NCBI GenBank assembly: GCA_001898415.1
Contig: MKTU01000035.1
Location: 1 to 64,000 of the forward strand
DNA: 64,000 nt
DNA from: Rhodanobacter sp. 67-28
GTDB lineage: Bacteria; Pseudomonadota; Gammaproteobacteria; Xanthomonadales; Rhodanobacteraceae
Reading direction: 5' to 3'
Shown here: piece after piece, positions 9,077-18,215 of the stretch
Position numbering within the stretch: the first letter of the stretch is position 1
How the letters are laid out: the number at the start of each line of letters is the position of its first letter
The notes under the pieces: generated by a model
Told to the model about the DNA's origin: nothing
The model's database searches: none
Seen by the model: the letters and a program-made list of their open reading frames with translations, nothing else
Translations under genes and position numbers: made by a program

Positions 9077-9772
9077 TTACTTCTTGTCGGCAGCCGGCTT
9101 GGCGTCGGACTTCGCACCCGGCTTGGCAGCCGCGGCCTTGGTCGCTTCGGCCTCGGCTTCGGCAGCGTCTTCCGCGACATCCGCGGCGCTTTCCTTGACC
9201 GCGTTCACGGTCACCACGGCGACGTCGTGGGCTTCACCCAGCTGCAAAGCCGGCAGTTCCACGTTCGCCGGCAGCTTCAGCTGCGACAGGTGGATGATGT
9301 CGCCGGCCTGCAGCGCGCCCAGATCCAGCTCGATGAACGCCGGCAGATCCTTCGGCAGGCAGCTGACTTCCACTTCGGTCAGGTTGTGCGAGATCACCAC
9401 GCCGGACATCTTGCCGGCCGGCGACAGTTCCTTGTTCAGGAAATGCAGCGGCACGTTGGCGCGCAGCCTCGCGTTCTCGTCGATGCGCTGGAAATCCATG
9501 TGCATCATCAGCTGCTTGAACGGATGCTTCTGCCAGTCGCGCACCAGCACCTTCTGCACCCTGCCATCGACGTTCAGGTCGAGGATCGAGGAGAAGAACC
9601 ATTCGTTCTTGGCGGCGAGCAGGATGGTGTTGTGCTCGATCTGGATGCTTTCCGGCGGCTGGCTGCCACCGTAGACGACGGCCGGCACGAAGCTCGCGCG
9701 ACGCAGGCGGCGGCTCGCACCTTTCCCCTCGTCCTTGCGGCTCTGCGCCTTGATTTCATGAGTCTGGGTCAT
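9077..9772 (-). CDS. rplY: 50S ribosomal protein L25/general stress protein Ctc
   Basis: A 231-residue long-form L25 (TL5/Ctc type). The N-terminal 5S rRNA-binding domain contains QSRKDEGKGASRRLRR and VPAVVYGG. The beta domain contains HNLTEVEVSCLPKDLP. The last 40 residues are a low-complexity Ala/Glu/Lys/Pro tail, common in this protein among xanthomonads. An AAGG ribosome-binding sequence precedes the ATG. It lies downstream of prs and upstream of pth. Confidence 0.97.
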   Translation of the reverse strand: MTQTHEIKAQSRKDEGKGASRRLRRASFVPAVVYGGSQPPESIQIEHNTILLAAKNEWFFSSILDLNVDGRVQKVLVRDWQKHPFKQLMMHMDFQRIDENARLRANVPLHFLNKELSPAGKMSGVVISHNLTEVEVSCLPKDLPAFIELDLGALQAGDIIHLSQLKLPANVELPALQLGEAHDVAVVTVNAVKESAADVAEDAAEAEAEATKAAAAKPGAKSDAKPAADKK

Positions 9773-9849
9773 TGTTTTATTACCTTGGGTTGCGTTTTCC
9801 GCCTTGCGACGGATGGGTGACTCTCCCGCGACCAGGAGAGCCCTTGGAG

Positions 9850-9930
9850 GGGAATAGGGAATGGAGAATAGGGAATAGGAAAAGCGTGGGTGCGGCTCTT
9901 CGATTCCCTATTCCCTACTCCCTATTCCCG
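9850..9930. repeat. GGGAATA-type hairpin, family C
   Basis: A second copy of the element seen at 8365-8450, with the same AATAGGAAAAGCG...GCTCTTCGATTCCC core. It occupies the gap between rplY and prs, two genes on the same strand. Confidence 0.85.
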
Positions 9931-9933
9931 GAT

Positions 9934-10893
9934 TCAATCCACGTACAGCGAACTCACCGACTCGCCGAAGGCGATGCGGCGAATGGTTTCAGCCAGCAGT
10001 TCGGCGACGGAGAGCTGGCGGATCTTGCTGCAGGCCTGGACTTCGGGGCGCAGCGGCAAGGTGTTGGTGACCACCAGCCGGTCGAGCTGGGAGCCTTCGA
10101 TGTTGCTGATCGCCGCGCCGGACAGCACCGGATGCACGCAGTAGGCGACCACCTTGCGGGCGCCACGCTCCTTGAGAGCTGCAGCGGCCGCGCACAAGGT
10201 GCCGGCGGTATCGACGATGTCGTCGACCATGACGCAGGTCTTGCCTTCGACGTCGCCGATGATGTTCATCACGGTGGAGACGTTGGCGCGCGGACGGCGC
10301 TTGTCGATGATCGCCAAGTCGGCGTCGTCGAGCCGCTTGGCGATCGCCCGGGCACGCACCACGCCGCCCACGTCCGGGCTGACCACGATCAGGTCTTCCA
10401 TGCTGTACTTGCGCCAGATGTCGGCCAGCAGCACCGGTGAGGCGTACACGTTGTCGACCGGGATGTCGAAGAAGCCCTGGATCTGGTCGGCATGCAGGTC
10501 CACCGTCAGCACCCGGTCCACGCCCGCGGCGCCGATCATGCGGGCGGCCAGCTTGGCGGTGATCGGCACCCGCGCCGAGCGCGGCCGGCGATCCTGCCGG
10601 GCGTAGCCGAAGTACGGGATCACCGCCGTGACGCTGGCCGCCGAGGCGCGCTTGAGCGCGTCGGTGAGCGCCAGCAGCTCGAACAGGTTCACCGCGCTGG
10701 GCGCACCGGTCGGCTGGATCACGAACACTTCCTGCCGGCGCACGTTCTCCTCGATCTCGATCTGCACCTCGCCGTCGCTGAAGGTGCCGACCAGGGCCTT
10801 GCCCAGCGGCACGCCCAGGCGGTGGGCGACATCCTCGGCCAATGCGCGATGCGCATTGCCGGTGAACAGCATCATCGGGGTGGACGTGTCCAC
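9934..10893 (-). CDS. prs: Ribose-phosphate pyrophosphokinase
   Basis: A 319-residue enzyme making PRPP from ribose-5-phosphate and ATP for nucleotide, His, Trp and NAD synthesis. The signatures are [17 protein letters not shown], the flexible-loop region [19 protein letters not shown] and the PRPP-binding [14 protein letters not shown]. Length and N-terminus ([16 protein letters not shown] after a short leader) fit the class I enzyme. It lies between tRNA-Gln and rplY on the same strand. Confidence 0.97.
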   Translation of the reverse strand: MDTSTPMMLFTGNAHRALAEDVAHRLGVPLGKALVGTFSDGEVQIEIEENVRRQEVFVIQPTGAPSAVNLFELLALTDALKRASAASVTAVIPYFGYARQDRRPRSARVPITAKLAARMIGAAGVDRVLTVDLHADQIQGFFDIPVDNVYASPVLLADIWRKYSMEDLIVVSPDVGGVVRARAIAKRLDDADLAIIDKRRPRANVSTVMNIIGDVEGKTCVMVDDIVDTAGTLCAAAAALKERGARKVVAYCVHPVLSGAAISNIEGSQLDRLVVTNTLPLRPEVQACSKIRQLSVAELLAETIRRIAFGESVSSLYVD

Positions 10894-10926
10894 GGTGCTA
10901 CCTCGAAAACTCAGCCAACAATGAAG

Positions 10927-11003
10927 TGGCTGGGGCGGCAGGATTCGAACCTGCGAATGCGGGAATCAAAATCCCGTGCCTTAACCAGCTTGGCGACGCC
11001 CCA
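10927..11003 (-). tRNA. tRNA-Gln (anticodon TTG)
   Basis: A 77-nt minus-strand cloverleaf with acceptor TGGGGCG/CGCCCCA, anticodon arm GGGATTTTGATTCCC (TTG, codon CAA), T-arm CAGGTTCGAATCCTG, and an encoded GCCA end. It sits between ispE and prs, its usual place in xanthomonads. Confidence 0.95.
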
Positions 11004-11043
11004 GTGTCTTGGTGTATTCGGTCGTGCCTTTGCCTGAAATCCG

Positions 11044-12423
11044 TCAACTTGTGCGTTGCCGCGCCAGCGCCTGATGCAGCGGCGAGACATCCATCCCGCT
11101 CGCCACGTGTACCTTGAATGTCGCCGGACAACGTTCTGCGATGGCGTGGGCACGCGCGAGCGAGCGCAGCTCCAGGAACACGCAGCCGCCGGTACCCGAA
11201 AGCCTCGCCGTGCCGAAACCGCCCAGCCACGCCAGCGCTGCCGCGACCCGCGGGTAACGCGCCCGCACGACCGGCTCGAAGGCGTTCTCGACCGTTGCGC
11301 CGGAAACAAAGGACGAAATTGTCGCCCGCGGCGCATTTCGTGTCAATTCAGGCGCTTGAAAGAGCGCTGCAGTAGGCACCTGCTCGCGCGGGTCGAGCAC
11401 CACGTAATGCCTTCGCGGCAGATGGATCGGACTGAGCCGCTCGCCGACGCCCTCGGCCCAGGCCGAACGCCCGCGCACGAATACCGGCACGTCGGCACCG
11501 AGCTGGCCGCCCAGCGCGGCCAGGCTGTCCTCGTCCAGATCCAGCCGCCACAGGTGGTTGAGCGCCACCAGCACGGTGGCCGCGTCGGAACTGCCGCCGC
11601 CGAGGCCGCCGCCCATCGGGATGCGCTTGTCGACGGCGAGATCCGCGCCCAGCGCACAACCGGCATGCTGCTGCAGCAAGCAGGCCGCGCGCACGACCAG
11701 GTCGTCCGACTCGGCCACCCCCCGCGCGCCGTGCAGGCGCTTCACTTCGCCATCGTCGCGCACCCGCAGGCGCACTTCGTCACCCCAGTCCAGCAGGCGG
11801 AACACGGTCTGCAGTTCGTGGTAGCCGTCGGCACGGCGACCGGTGATGCGCAGGAACAGGTTCAGCTTGGCCGGCGCGGGCCATGCGGTCCATTCACCGC
11901 GCGCCGGCGTGGCCAGCGGGCGGCTCATGAAGACGCGCAGGTCGTCGGGAAAACCGTGCTCGCGATCGCGTTGGCGGGCGTTGGCGAACGCCGGGGCGTT
12001 CTTGTCGACCACCGCGAAACCATGCCGTGCGTAGAACGGCGCGTTCCACGGCACGTCGGCAAGGGTGCCCAGATCCACCCGCCGATAGCCCGCCTCGCGC
12101 GCCCAGTTGCAGGCGTGTTCGAGCAGGGCCGCGCCGATGCCGCGGCGACCATGCCCGGGCAGCACGTCGATCTCGGCGACGCCGATCGCACCGTCGCCCG
12201 GCTCCTCGTCCAGCCAGATGAAGCCGAGCGGATCGCCCGCTTCATCCGGCGCCACCCAGACCAGGCCGCGCTCGACAGCCTGCCGCAGCAGTTCGACCGG
12301 CATCGACACCGCCGCGTACGCCGGCCACGCCGGATGGCCGCGAAACAGCTGCACGGCCTTGCGTTCGATCGCACACAGGGCGGCGACATGGCCCGGCTGG
12401 GCACGGTCGATGTGGACGTTCAT
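11044..12423 (-). CDS. ispE: GNAT acetyltransferase fused to IspE kinase
   Basis: One 459-residue reading frame from the ATG at 12423. Residues 1-165 form a GNAT domain; IDVLPGHGRRGIGAALLEHA is the acetyl-CoA loop and FYARHGFAVV is the last strand. The rest is 4-diphosphocytidyl-2-C-methyl-D-erythritol kinase of the MEP isoprenoid pathway, with WPAPAKLNLFLRITGRRADGYH, the GHMP loop PMGGGLGGGSSDAA, and LSGTGGCVF. IspE alone could start at an internal ATG (11928, giving 294 residues), but no Shine-Dalgarno sequence is visible before it, so a true fusion is favoured. The gene follows lolB, as usual. The GNAT substrate is unknown. Confidence 0.85.
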   Translation of the reverse strand: MNVHIDRAQPGHVAALCAIERKAVQLFRGHPAWPAYAAVSMPVELLRQAVERGLVWVAPDEAGDPLGFIWLDEEPGDGAIGVAEIDVLPGHGRRGIGAALLEHACNWAREAGYRRVDLGTLADVPWNAPFYARHGFAVVDKNAPAFANARQRDREHGFPDDLRVFMSRPLATPARGEWTAWPAPAKLNLFLRITGRRADGYHELQTVFRLLDWGDEVRLRVRDDGEVKRLHGARGVAESDDLVVRAACLLQQHAGCALGADLAVDKRIPMGGGLGGGSSDAATVLVALNHLWRLDLDEDSLAALGGQLGADVPVFVRGRSAWAEGVGERLSPIHLPRRHYVVLDPREQVPTAALFQAPELTRNAPRATISSFVSGATVENAFEPVVRARYPRVAAALAWLGGFGTARLSGTGGCVFLELRSLARAHAIAERCPATFKVHVASGMDVSPLHQALARQRTS

Positions 12424-12478
12424 GGATGGCAGCGGCGCACCGTCGGCAGGGCGCAAAGCCTAACCCAACCGATGGCGC

Positions 12479-13084
12479 TTACCGAAACTGCCAGGATTCG
12501 ATCGACAGCCGCACCTTGTACGGCGGTCGCGCGGCGTAGACCTTGGTCGGCAACGGCGGATCGCGGGTTTCGTCCCAGCTGCGGTATTCCACCGACCAGC
12601 CGTCCTGCCGCAGCAGCGACGGCAGCCGGTTTTCGCCGAAGCGGATTTCCGCCGGGCCGCCAGCGGCACGCAGGCCCAGCACCCACGCGCGCAACTCGCG
12701 CAGCGGCACTTCCCAGCCCAGTGCCTTGCGCATCAGCGCCTCGGCGTCGTTGCCGCGCAGCGGCCCGCCGTCCAGCCCTTCGAGCAAGGCATCGTGCGCA
12801 TCGCCGCTGAGCCGGAAACTCTTGCCGGTCACCGGCGCGCGCAGCACGAACTCGTAACGCGCGCCGTCCTGGCTCCAGCTGAAGCTGCCGCTGCCGCCTT
12901 CGTGGCCATCCGACACGCCCAGCCGGCCTTGCAGCGACCAGTGCCCGGCGTCGGACAGCGCGTGTTCGCGCGCGCGCTGGGCGGCAAGCAGGCCGGCGTC
13001 GCCGGGCATGCGTACCGCCTGCGCGCAGGCGGCCAACAGCAACGGCAGCAGCAATGCCGCGCCGTACGCGGTGATCCGGCTCAA
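12479..13084 (-). CDS. lolB: Outer-membrane lipoprotein LolB
   Basis: A 201-residue lipoprotein receptor that inserts lipoproteins into the outer membrane. The start is a TTG at 13084 that overlaps the TGA of the upstream TPR gene, with GGAG about 7 nt before it, implying translational coupling. The signal peptide GAALLLPLLLAAC contains a lipobox ending at the Cys. HWSLQGRLGV and the following beta segments (GSGSFSWSQDG) are typical. It is followed by the GNAT-ispE gene, the conserved lolB-ispE order. Confidence 0.9.
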   Translation of the reverse strand: MSRITAYGAALLLPLLLAACAQAVRMPGDAGLLAAQRAREHALSDAGHWSLQGRLGVSDGHEGGSGSFSWSQDGARYEFVLRAPVTGKSFRLSGDAHDALLEGLDGGPLRGNDAEALMRKALGWEVPLRELRAWVLGLRAAGGPAEIRFGENRLPSLLRQDGWSVEYRSWDETRDPPLPTKVYAARPPYKVRLSIESWQFR

Positions 13085-14829
13085 GGATGCGCTCCGACCG
13101 GCAGCAGGCGCTTCAGGGCATCGCGCAGGGCGAGGCTGTGCGGGTCGAGCTTGCGCACCTCGTCGAACACCTGCTGCGCATCGTGGCGACGGCCCTGCTT
13201 CCACAGCACTTCGCCCAGATGCACGCCGACATCGGCGTCCTTGCGCGCCAGCCAGGCGCCGCGCAGGGTTTGCTCGGCCTGCGCCAGATGGCCGAGGCGA
13301 TATTGCAGCCAACCCCACGAATCGGCGATGGCCGGATCGTCGGGCTTGGCCGCGCGCGCGACCTGCAGCAGCTTCTTCGCCTCGGCCAGGTCGCGATTGG
13401 CGTCGGCCAGGGTGTAGCCCAGCGCGTTGCTGGCGTCGATGTCGCCGGGCTTGATCTTCAGCAGGTGCTGGAAATCCTTCACCGCCAGGTCGATCTGGCC
13501 GGCTTGGGCATAGGCCAGGCCGCGACCGTAGAGCAGGCCGGGATCGTCGGGCATCACCTGCAGGGCGCGGCCGAACGCGGTTTCCGCCTGCGCGTAGTCC
13601 TGCTCGCGCAGGTACAGTTCGGCATCGGCCTGCAAGGCCTGACTCAGTTGCTCGGGCTGTTCGAGGTAGTCGATTTCCAGCTGGGCGAGCAACTGATGCG
13701 CCTGTTCGCGCTTGCCCTGCGTGTGCAGGATCAGCGCACTGCGTATCGCGGCGTCGAACGCATGCGGATCGTCGTCGCCGACCTGCTCGTACCAGTCCAG
13801 CGCCTCGGCCTCGCGATGCTGCATCTCGGCCAGCTGACCGAGCAGGTAGCTGCTCTGCACGCGCACGTCGGGCGGGGCCTGCTGCAACTGGCGGTACAGC
13901 GTGGCCAGGGCCTTCGCGTCCTGGTGGCGGGCGGCCAGCCCCGCGCGCATGGCGTAGGTGTCGGCATCCTGCGTGCCGTGCGCGAGCAGCCGGCTGGCGG
14001 CCGCGTCGTCACCCGACGCGCTGAGCAGGCCGGCGTAGGCCAGGCGCAGGCGCGTATCGGACGGTGCCTGTACCAGCGCCTTGCGCAACAGTTCCTGCGC
14101 GCCGGCACGGTCGCCGTCCTTGGCTTTCATTTGCGCGGCCCAGGCGTAGGTCTCGGCGTTGTGGAAGCGCTGCACCGCCGCCGTGGCGATCTGCTGCGCA
14201 TAGGCATGGCGGCCGAGCTTGTCGCCCAGTTCGCTCATCGCCAGCCAGGCCTTGGGGTCGGCGGGCAATCGCGCAGGCACGGCCAGCGCCTCCAACAGGC
14301 GCGCCGCCTGCGCCTGGTCGCGCGCGCCCAGCAGCACGCGGCCGAACTGGCGCCAGGCATCCTTGTCGCCGCTGGTGACCAGGCGTTCCAGCTGCTGTTC
14401 CGCCTCGGTCGCATTGCCCTGGTCGAGTGCCAGCTCGGCGCGCGCGCGGGCAATGGATGCGGGCTTGGCGCCCAAGGCCTGCCAGCGGTCCAACGCGCGG
14501 CCGGCCGCCTCGCCGTGATGCACGGCGATGGCCAGCTCCGCTGCCCGCTCGGCAACGGCGGGATCGGTGCTGAGGGCCACCGCCTTGTCGTAATGAGCCG
14601 ACGCGGCGGGCAGATCGGTGTTCCCCAACGCCATTTCGCCGGCCAGCAACTGGGCCAGCAAGTCGTGGTCGGCATCCGGCGTGGCCACCACCAAGTGCGC
14701 CAGCGGCTGCGGCGTCGGCGCGGCCTGCGGACGCAGCGGCGCCGTGGTGCAGGCGCCCAGCGCGAGCGCCATTGCGGCCAGTGCCGTAAAATGCCGCAGT
14801 TGCTTGAACTTGTTCGACCCGCTCCGCAC
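13081..14829 (-). CDS. TPR-repeat outer-membrane lipoprotein
   Basis: A 582-residue protein from a GTG at 14829 with GGAG 6 nt upstream; the open frame continues upstream only antisense to hemA. Residues 12-27 (LAAMALALGAC) form a lipoprotein signal. The rest is almost all tetratricopeptide repeats, for example LLRKALVQAPSDTRLRLAYAG and LLYGRGLAYAQAGQIDLAVKDF. Homologous proteins lie upstream of lolB in many proteobacteria. The exact role is unknown; an envelope scaffold or chaperone is plausible. It is transcribed divergently from hemA. Confidence 0.88.
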   Translation of the reverse strand: MRSGSNKFKQLRHFTALAAMALALGACTTAPLRPQAAPTPQPLAHLVVATPDADHDLLAQLLAGEMALGNTDLPAASAHYDKAVALSTDPAVAERAAELAIAVHHGEAAGRALDRWQALGAKPASIARARAELALDQGNATEAEQQLERLVTSGDKDAWRQFGRVLLGARDQAQAARLLEALAVPARLPADPKAWLAMSELGDKLGRHAYAQQIATAAVQRFHNAETYAWAAQMKAKDGDRAGAQELLRKALVQAPSDTRLRLAYAGLLSASGDDAAASRLLAHGTQDADTYAMRAGLAARHQDAKALATLYRQLQQAPPDVRVQSSYLLGQLAEMQHREAEALDWYEQVGDDDPHAFDAAIRSALILHTQGKREQAHQLLAQLEIDYLEQPEQLSQALQADAELYLREQDYAQAETAFGRALQVMPDDPGLLYGRGLAYAQAGQIDLAVKDFQHLLKIKPGDIDASNALGYTLADANRDLAEAKKLLQVARAAKPDDPAIADSWGWLQYRLGHLAQAEQTLRGAWLARKDADVGVHLGEVLWKQGRRHDAQQVFDEVRKLDPHSLALRDALKRLLPVGAHP

Positions 14830-14937
14830 ACTGTTCTCCGTCAACCGACCTGCTGCAGCCGTATCCGCGATGATCGGCGCTCGCGCCAAGCTTAGCCTAC
14901 GCCGCCAAACTCCTGCCGCCGAGATATCCGCCATCCC

Positions 14938-16209
14938 ATGCCACTGATCGCCCTCGGGCTCAATCACCTCACCGCGCCGGTCAGCCTGCGCGAGCAGGTG
15001 GCGTTCGATGAGGACGCCGCCAGCGCAGCGCTGCGCGAGCTGGCCAGCGAGCCGGGCATCGAGGAGGCGATGATCCTGTCCACCTGCAACCGCACCGAGC
15101 TGTACGTGGGCGTGGCCGAAGGTGCCGAGGACATCCCGCAGGTGTGGTTGAACCGTCATCATCATCTGACCCCCGGCAAACTCGATGAGTTCCTTTATCG
15201 GCATGAGGAACGCGATGCGGTACGCCACGTGTTCCGCGTCGCCACCGGGCTGGATTCGATGGTTCTGGGCGAGCCGCAGATCCTGGGTCAGGTGAAGGAC
15301 GCCTACCAGCAGGCGCGCCTGGCGCATGCGCTGAAGGCGCCCATGGATCGCCTGCTGCAGCACACCTTCGCGGTGGCCAAGCGGGTGCGCACCGACACCC
15401 GCATCGGCGCGCACACGGTGTCGGTGGCATTCACCGCGGTGCGCCTGGCCGAGCAGGTATTCACCGACCTGGAACAGGCCTGCATACTGCTGATCGGCGC
15501 CGGCGACACCATCGAGCTGGCCGCGCGCCACCTGACCGAACGCCACGCCCGCCGCCTGATCGTGGCCAACCGCACGCTGGAAACCGCGCAGGATCTGGCC
15601 GGCCGCTACGGCGGCTACGCGGTGGCACTGGCCGACCTGCCGCAACACCTGGCCGAGGCGGACATCGTGATCTCCTCCACTGCGGCGCGGCAGCCGATCG
15701 TCACCCGCGCGATGGTCGGGCAGGCAATGGCGAGCCGCCGGCGCAAGCCGATGTTCATGGTGGACATCGCGGTGCCGCGCGACATCGAGGAATCCGTCGC
15801 CGAACTGCCGGACGTCTATCTCTACGGCATCGACGACCTGCGCCAGGTGATCGACGACAACCGCCGCTCGCGCGAAACGGCCGCCCGCGAGGCGGATGCG
15901 ATCATCGACCTGCAAGTCGACCGCTACATGGCCTGGCGCCGCGCGTTGACCACGAAGAACCCCGCCCTGGACATGCGCCAGCACGCCGAGGTCTACCGCG
16001 ACGAGGTGCTGGGCAAGGCCCGCGCGATGCTCGCCCACGGCAAGTCGCCGGACGAGGCACTGGCCTTTCTCGCCAACACGCTGACCAACAAGCTGCTGCA
16101 CCATCCCAGCGCGCGCTTGCGCGAAGCCGCCCTGAGCGGCGATCTCGACCTGCTGCACGCCGCGGGGCGGCTGTACGGGCTTGATTCAGAAGCGAGTGAA
16201 GAGAAGTGA
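14938..16209 (+). CDS. hemA: Glutamyl-tRNA reductase
   Basis: A 423-residue enzyme that reduces Glu-tRNA to glutamate-1-semialdehyde, the first step of C5 heme synthesis. MPLIALGLNHLTAPVSLRE is the standard N-terminus. The catalytic Cys50 is in ILSTCNRTELY. LIGAGDTIELAARHL is the NADPH-binding loop. The C-terminal dimerisation helices end near residue 410. It is followed by prfA, the conserved hemA-prfA pair, with a repeat hairpin in between. Confidence 0.97.
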   Translation: MPLIALGLNHLTAPVSLREQVAFDEDAASAALRELASEPGIEEAMILSTCNRTELYVGVAEGAEDIPQVWLNRHHHLTPGKLDEFLYRHEERDAVRHVFRVATGLDSMVLGEPQILGQVKDAYQQARLAHALKAPMDRLLQHTFAVAKRVRTDTRIGAHTVSVAFTAVRLAEQVFTDLEQACILLIGAGDTIELAARHLTERHARRLIVANRTLETAQDLAGRYGGYAVALADLPQHLAEADIVISSTAARQPIVTRAMVGQAMASRRRKPMFMVDIAVPRDIEESVAELPDVYLYGIDDLRQVIDDNRRSRETAAREADAIIDLQVDRYMAWRRALTTKNPALDMRQHAEVYRDEVLGKARAMLAHGKSPDEALAFLANTLTNKLLHHPSARLREAALSGDLDLLHAAGRLYGLDSEASEEK

Positions 16210-16270
16210 GAAGTGAGAGAAAGCATCGCTCCGGTCCTCTCTTTTCTCACTCCTCTCCACTCACTTCTCG
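16201..16270. repeat. GAGTGAGAA-type hairpin, family D
   Basis: GAGAAGTGAGAAGTGAGAGA on the left is mirrored by TCTCACTCCTCTCCACTCAC on the right around AAGCATCGCTCCGGTCC. A similar element is at 48399-48485. It overlaps the last codons of hemA and fills the gap to prfA. Confidence 0.8.
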
Positions 16271-16279
16271 CCGCTCCCC

Positions 16280-17362
16280 ATGACCCCCTCGATCCGCCGC
16301 AAGCTCGAAGCACTCGCCGAGCGCCACCAGGAAATCGGCCTGCTGCTGTCGCAGCCCGAGGTGCTGGCCGACAACAGCCGCTTTCGCGAGCTGTCGCAGG
16401 AGTACGCCCAGCTGGAACCGATCGCCGGTTCGCTGCGCGAGCACGAGCGCGCCGAGCGCGATCTGGCCGAATCGCGCGCGATGCTGGACGATCCCGAATT
16501 GCGAGAGATGGCCGTCGACGACGTCGCCCGCCTGGAGCGTCGCCTGCAGGATCTCGACGGCGAACTGCAGCTGTTGCTGCTGCCGAAGGACCCGCGCGAC
16601 GAGGCCAATCTCTATCTGGAAGTGCGTGCCGGCACCGGTGGCGACGAGGCGGCGATTTTCGCCGGCGACCTGTTCCGCATGTACGTGCGCTACGCCGAGA
16701 GCCGCCGCTGGCACGTCGAGGTGCTCAGCGAGCACGCCGGCGAGCACGGCGGCTACAAGGAGATCGTGGCGCGCATCGAGGGCAAGGGCGCGTACTCGCA
16801 ACTGAAGTTCGAATCGGGCACGCACCGCGTGCAGCGCGTGCCGGAAACCGAATCGCAGGGCCGCATCCATACCTCGGCCGCGACCGTCGCGATCCTGCCG
16901 GAGCTGGACGAGATCGACGAGATCGAGATCAACCCGGCCGACCTGAAAGTGGACACCTTCCGCGCCTCCGGCGCCGGCGGCCAGCACGTCAACAAGACCG
17001 ACTCGGCAATCCGCATCACCCACCTGCCCTCCGGCACCGTGGTGGAGTGCCAGGACGAACGCAGTCAGCACAAGAACCGCGCGCGCGCGATGAGCCTGCT
17101 GAAGGCGCGCCTGCTCGACGAGGCGCAAGGCAAGCAGGCCGCCGCGCAGGCGCAGGAACGGCGCCTGCAGGTGGGCTCCGGCGACCGCAGCCAGCGCATC
17201 CGCACCTACAACTACCCGCAGGGCCGCATCACCGACCACCGCATCAACCTCACCCTCTACCGCCTGCCCGAGATCATGCAGGGCGACCTGGGCGAACTGA
17301 TCGACACGCTCACCCGTGAGCACCAGGCCGACCAGCTCCAGGCTCTCGGCGGCGCCTCGTAG
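16280..17362 (+). CDS. prfA: Peptide chain release factor 1
   Basis: A 360-residue RF1 that terminates translation at UAA and UAG. The GGQ loop is in [17 protein letters not shown]. The codon-reading P-x-T motif is PET in [15 protein letters not shown] (PAT in E. coli RF1), so the middle residue is Glu. Length and N-terminus are normal. It is second in the hemA-prfA unit and convergent with the acylphosphatase gene. Confidence 0.97.
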
Positions 17363-17423
17363 GGCGGGCACGGCCCGCCACCGTCGCGCCTCGAAGCCGC
17401 CGGCGGGCAGTGCCCGCCCTACG
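17359..17423. repeat. Palindromic repeat, family A
   Basis: GTAGGGCGGGCACGGCCCGCC faces GGCGGGCAGTGCCCGCCCTAC. It starts inside the last codon of prfA and lies in the convergent gap before the acylphosphatase gene, so it may work as a bidirectional terminator. Confidence 0.85.
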
Positions 17424-17475
17424 CGCTGAAGTCCACCTACCGCAGAAACAGTCATGCCGCAGGGTTCGGGCGACC

Positions 17476-17742
17476 TCAGGCGGTGTGGAAACCCTGCAAC
17501 TGCCGGTCGGAAAGGTCCTCGCGCCTGACCGCGGTCACGGCGGCGGCTGGCGGACCTTGCCACAACCACCGCCCCAGCGCGTCGAGCGCTTCGGCATTGC
17601 CGCTGGCCAGCACTTCGACGCGTCCGTCATCCAGGTTCCTCGCGTGACCGGCAATGCCCAGCGCCAGCGCCTGCTCGCGGGTGCTGGCGCGAAAGAACAC
17701 GCCCTGCACGCGACCGTCCACGAGAAACCGCGCCGTCGGCAT
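17476..17742 (-). CDS. Acylphosphatase
   Basis: An 88-residue enzyme, typical length, that hydrolyses acyl phosphates. GRVQGVFFRAST carries the catalytic Arg loop and GHARNLDDGRVEVLASG carries the catalytic Asn. The start ATG at 17742 overlaps the TGA of the thioredoxin-like gene by one base, so the genes are likely translated together. Confidence 0.93.
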   Translation of the reverse strand: MPTARFLVDGRVQGVFFRASTREQALALGIAGHARNLDDGRVEVLASGNAEALDALGRWLWQGPPAAAVTAVRREDLSDRQLQGFHTA

Positions 17743-18215
17743 CAGTCCGCCCCGATCCACTGCTTGAGCAGGGCCTCGGTGACCGGCCCCAGCTTCCGCT
17801 GCGCCACCTTGCCCTGCGGGTCGATCAGGTAGGTCATCGGCAGGCCGCGCGGCGCGTCGAAATCCTTCAGCGGCTTGTCCACGGTGACCTGGGCGATCGG
17901 ATAGACCACCGGGTGCCTGGCCAGGAACGCCTTGATGTCGGCCGTGTCGCTGTCCTCGTAGGCCAGCCCGATCGCGCGCACGTTCTGGTGCGCGGCGACG
18001 AAGTTCGAGATGTCCGGCATTTCCTTGATGCACGGCACGCACCAGGTCGCCCAGTAGTTGACGATGACCCAGTGCCCGCGCTGCGCGGCCAGGTCGAAGC
18101 TCTTGCCATCGAGCGTGCCGACCTTGAGCGTTGGCTGCTCCGGCATCGCGGCCTGCAACGGAGTGACGAAAGCCAGCGCCAGGGCGACGGCGGCGAAACG
18201 GCTCAGCAACATCAT
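17742..18215 (-). CDS. TlpA/ResA-like periplasmic thiol-disulfide protein
   Basis: A 157-residue protein. The signal peptide is LLSRFAAVALALAFVTPLQAA. The thioredoxin-fold active site is NYWATWCVPCIKEMP (CVPC). The cis-Pro loop is GLPMTYLIDPQGKV. It should act in the periplasm on protein or cytochrome thiols; the partner is not visible. The start overlaps the stop of the YihY gene by 4 bp (ATGA) and its end overlaps the acylphosphatase start, giving a three-gene operon. Confidence 0.9.
   Translation of the reverse strand: MMLLSRFAAVALALAFVTPLQAAMPEQPTLKVGTLDGKSFDLAAQRGHWVIVNYWATWCVPCIKEMPDISNFVAAHQNVRAIGLAYEDSDTADIKAFLARHPVVYPIAQVTVDKPLKDFDAPRGLPMTYLIDPQGKVAQRKLGPVTEALLKQWIGAD

Noticed and set aside
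11926-11928. Separate ispE starting at 11928
   Set aside because: It is possible, but no ribosome-binding sequence precedes this ATG, so the in-frame fusion was annotated instead.
14830-16158. N-terminal extension of the TPR lipoprotein frame
   Set aside because: The extra 443 codons are antisense to hemA and would hide the lipoprotein signal. The GTG at 14829 has a Shine-Dalgarno sequence.
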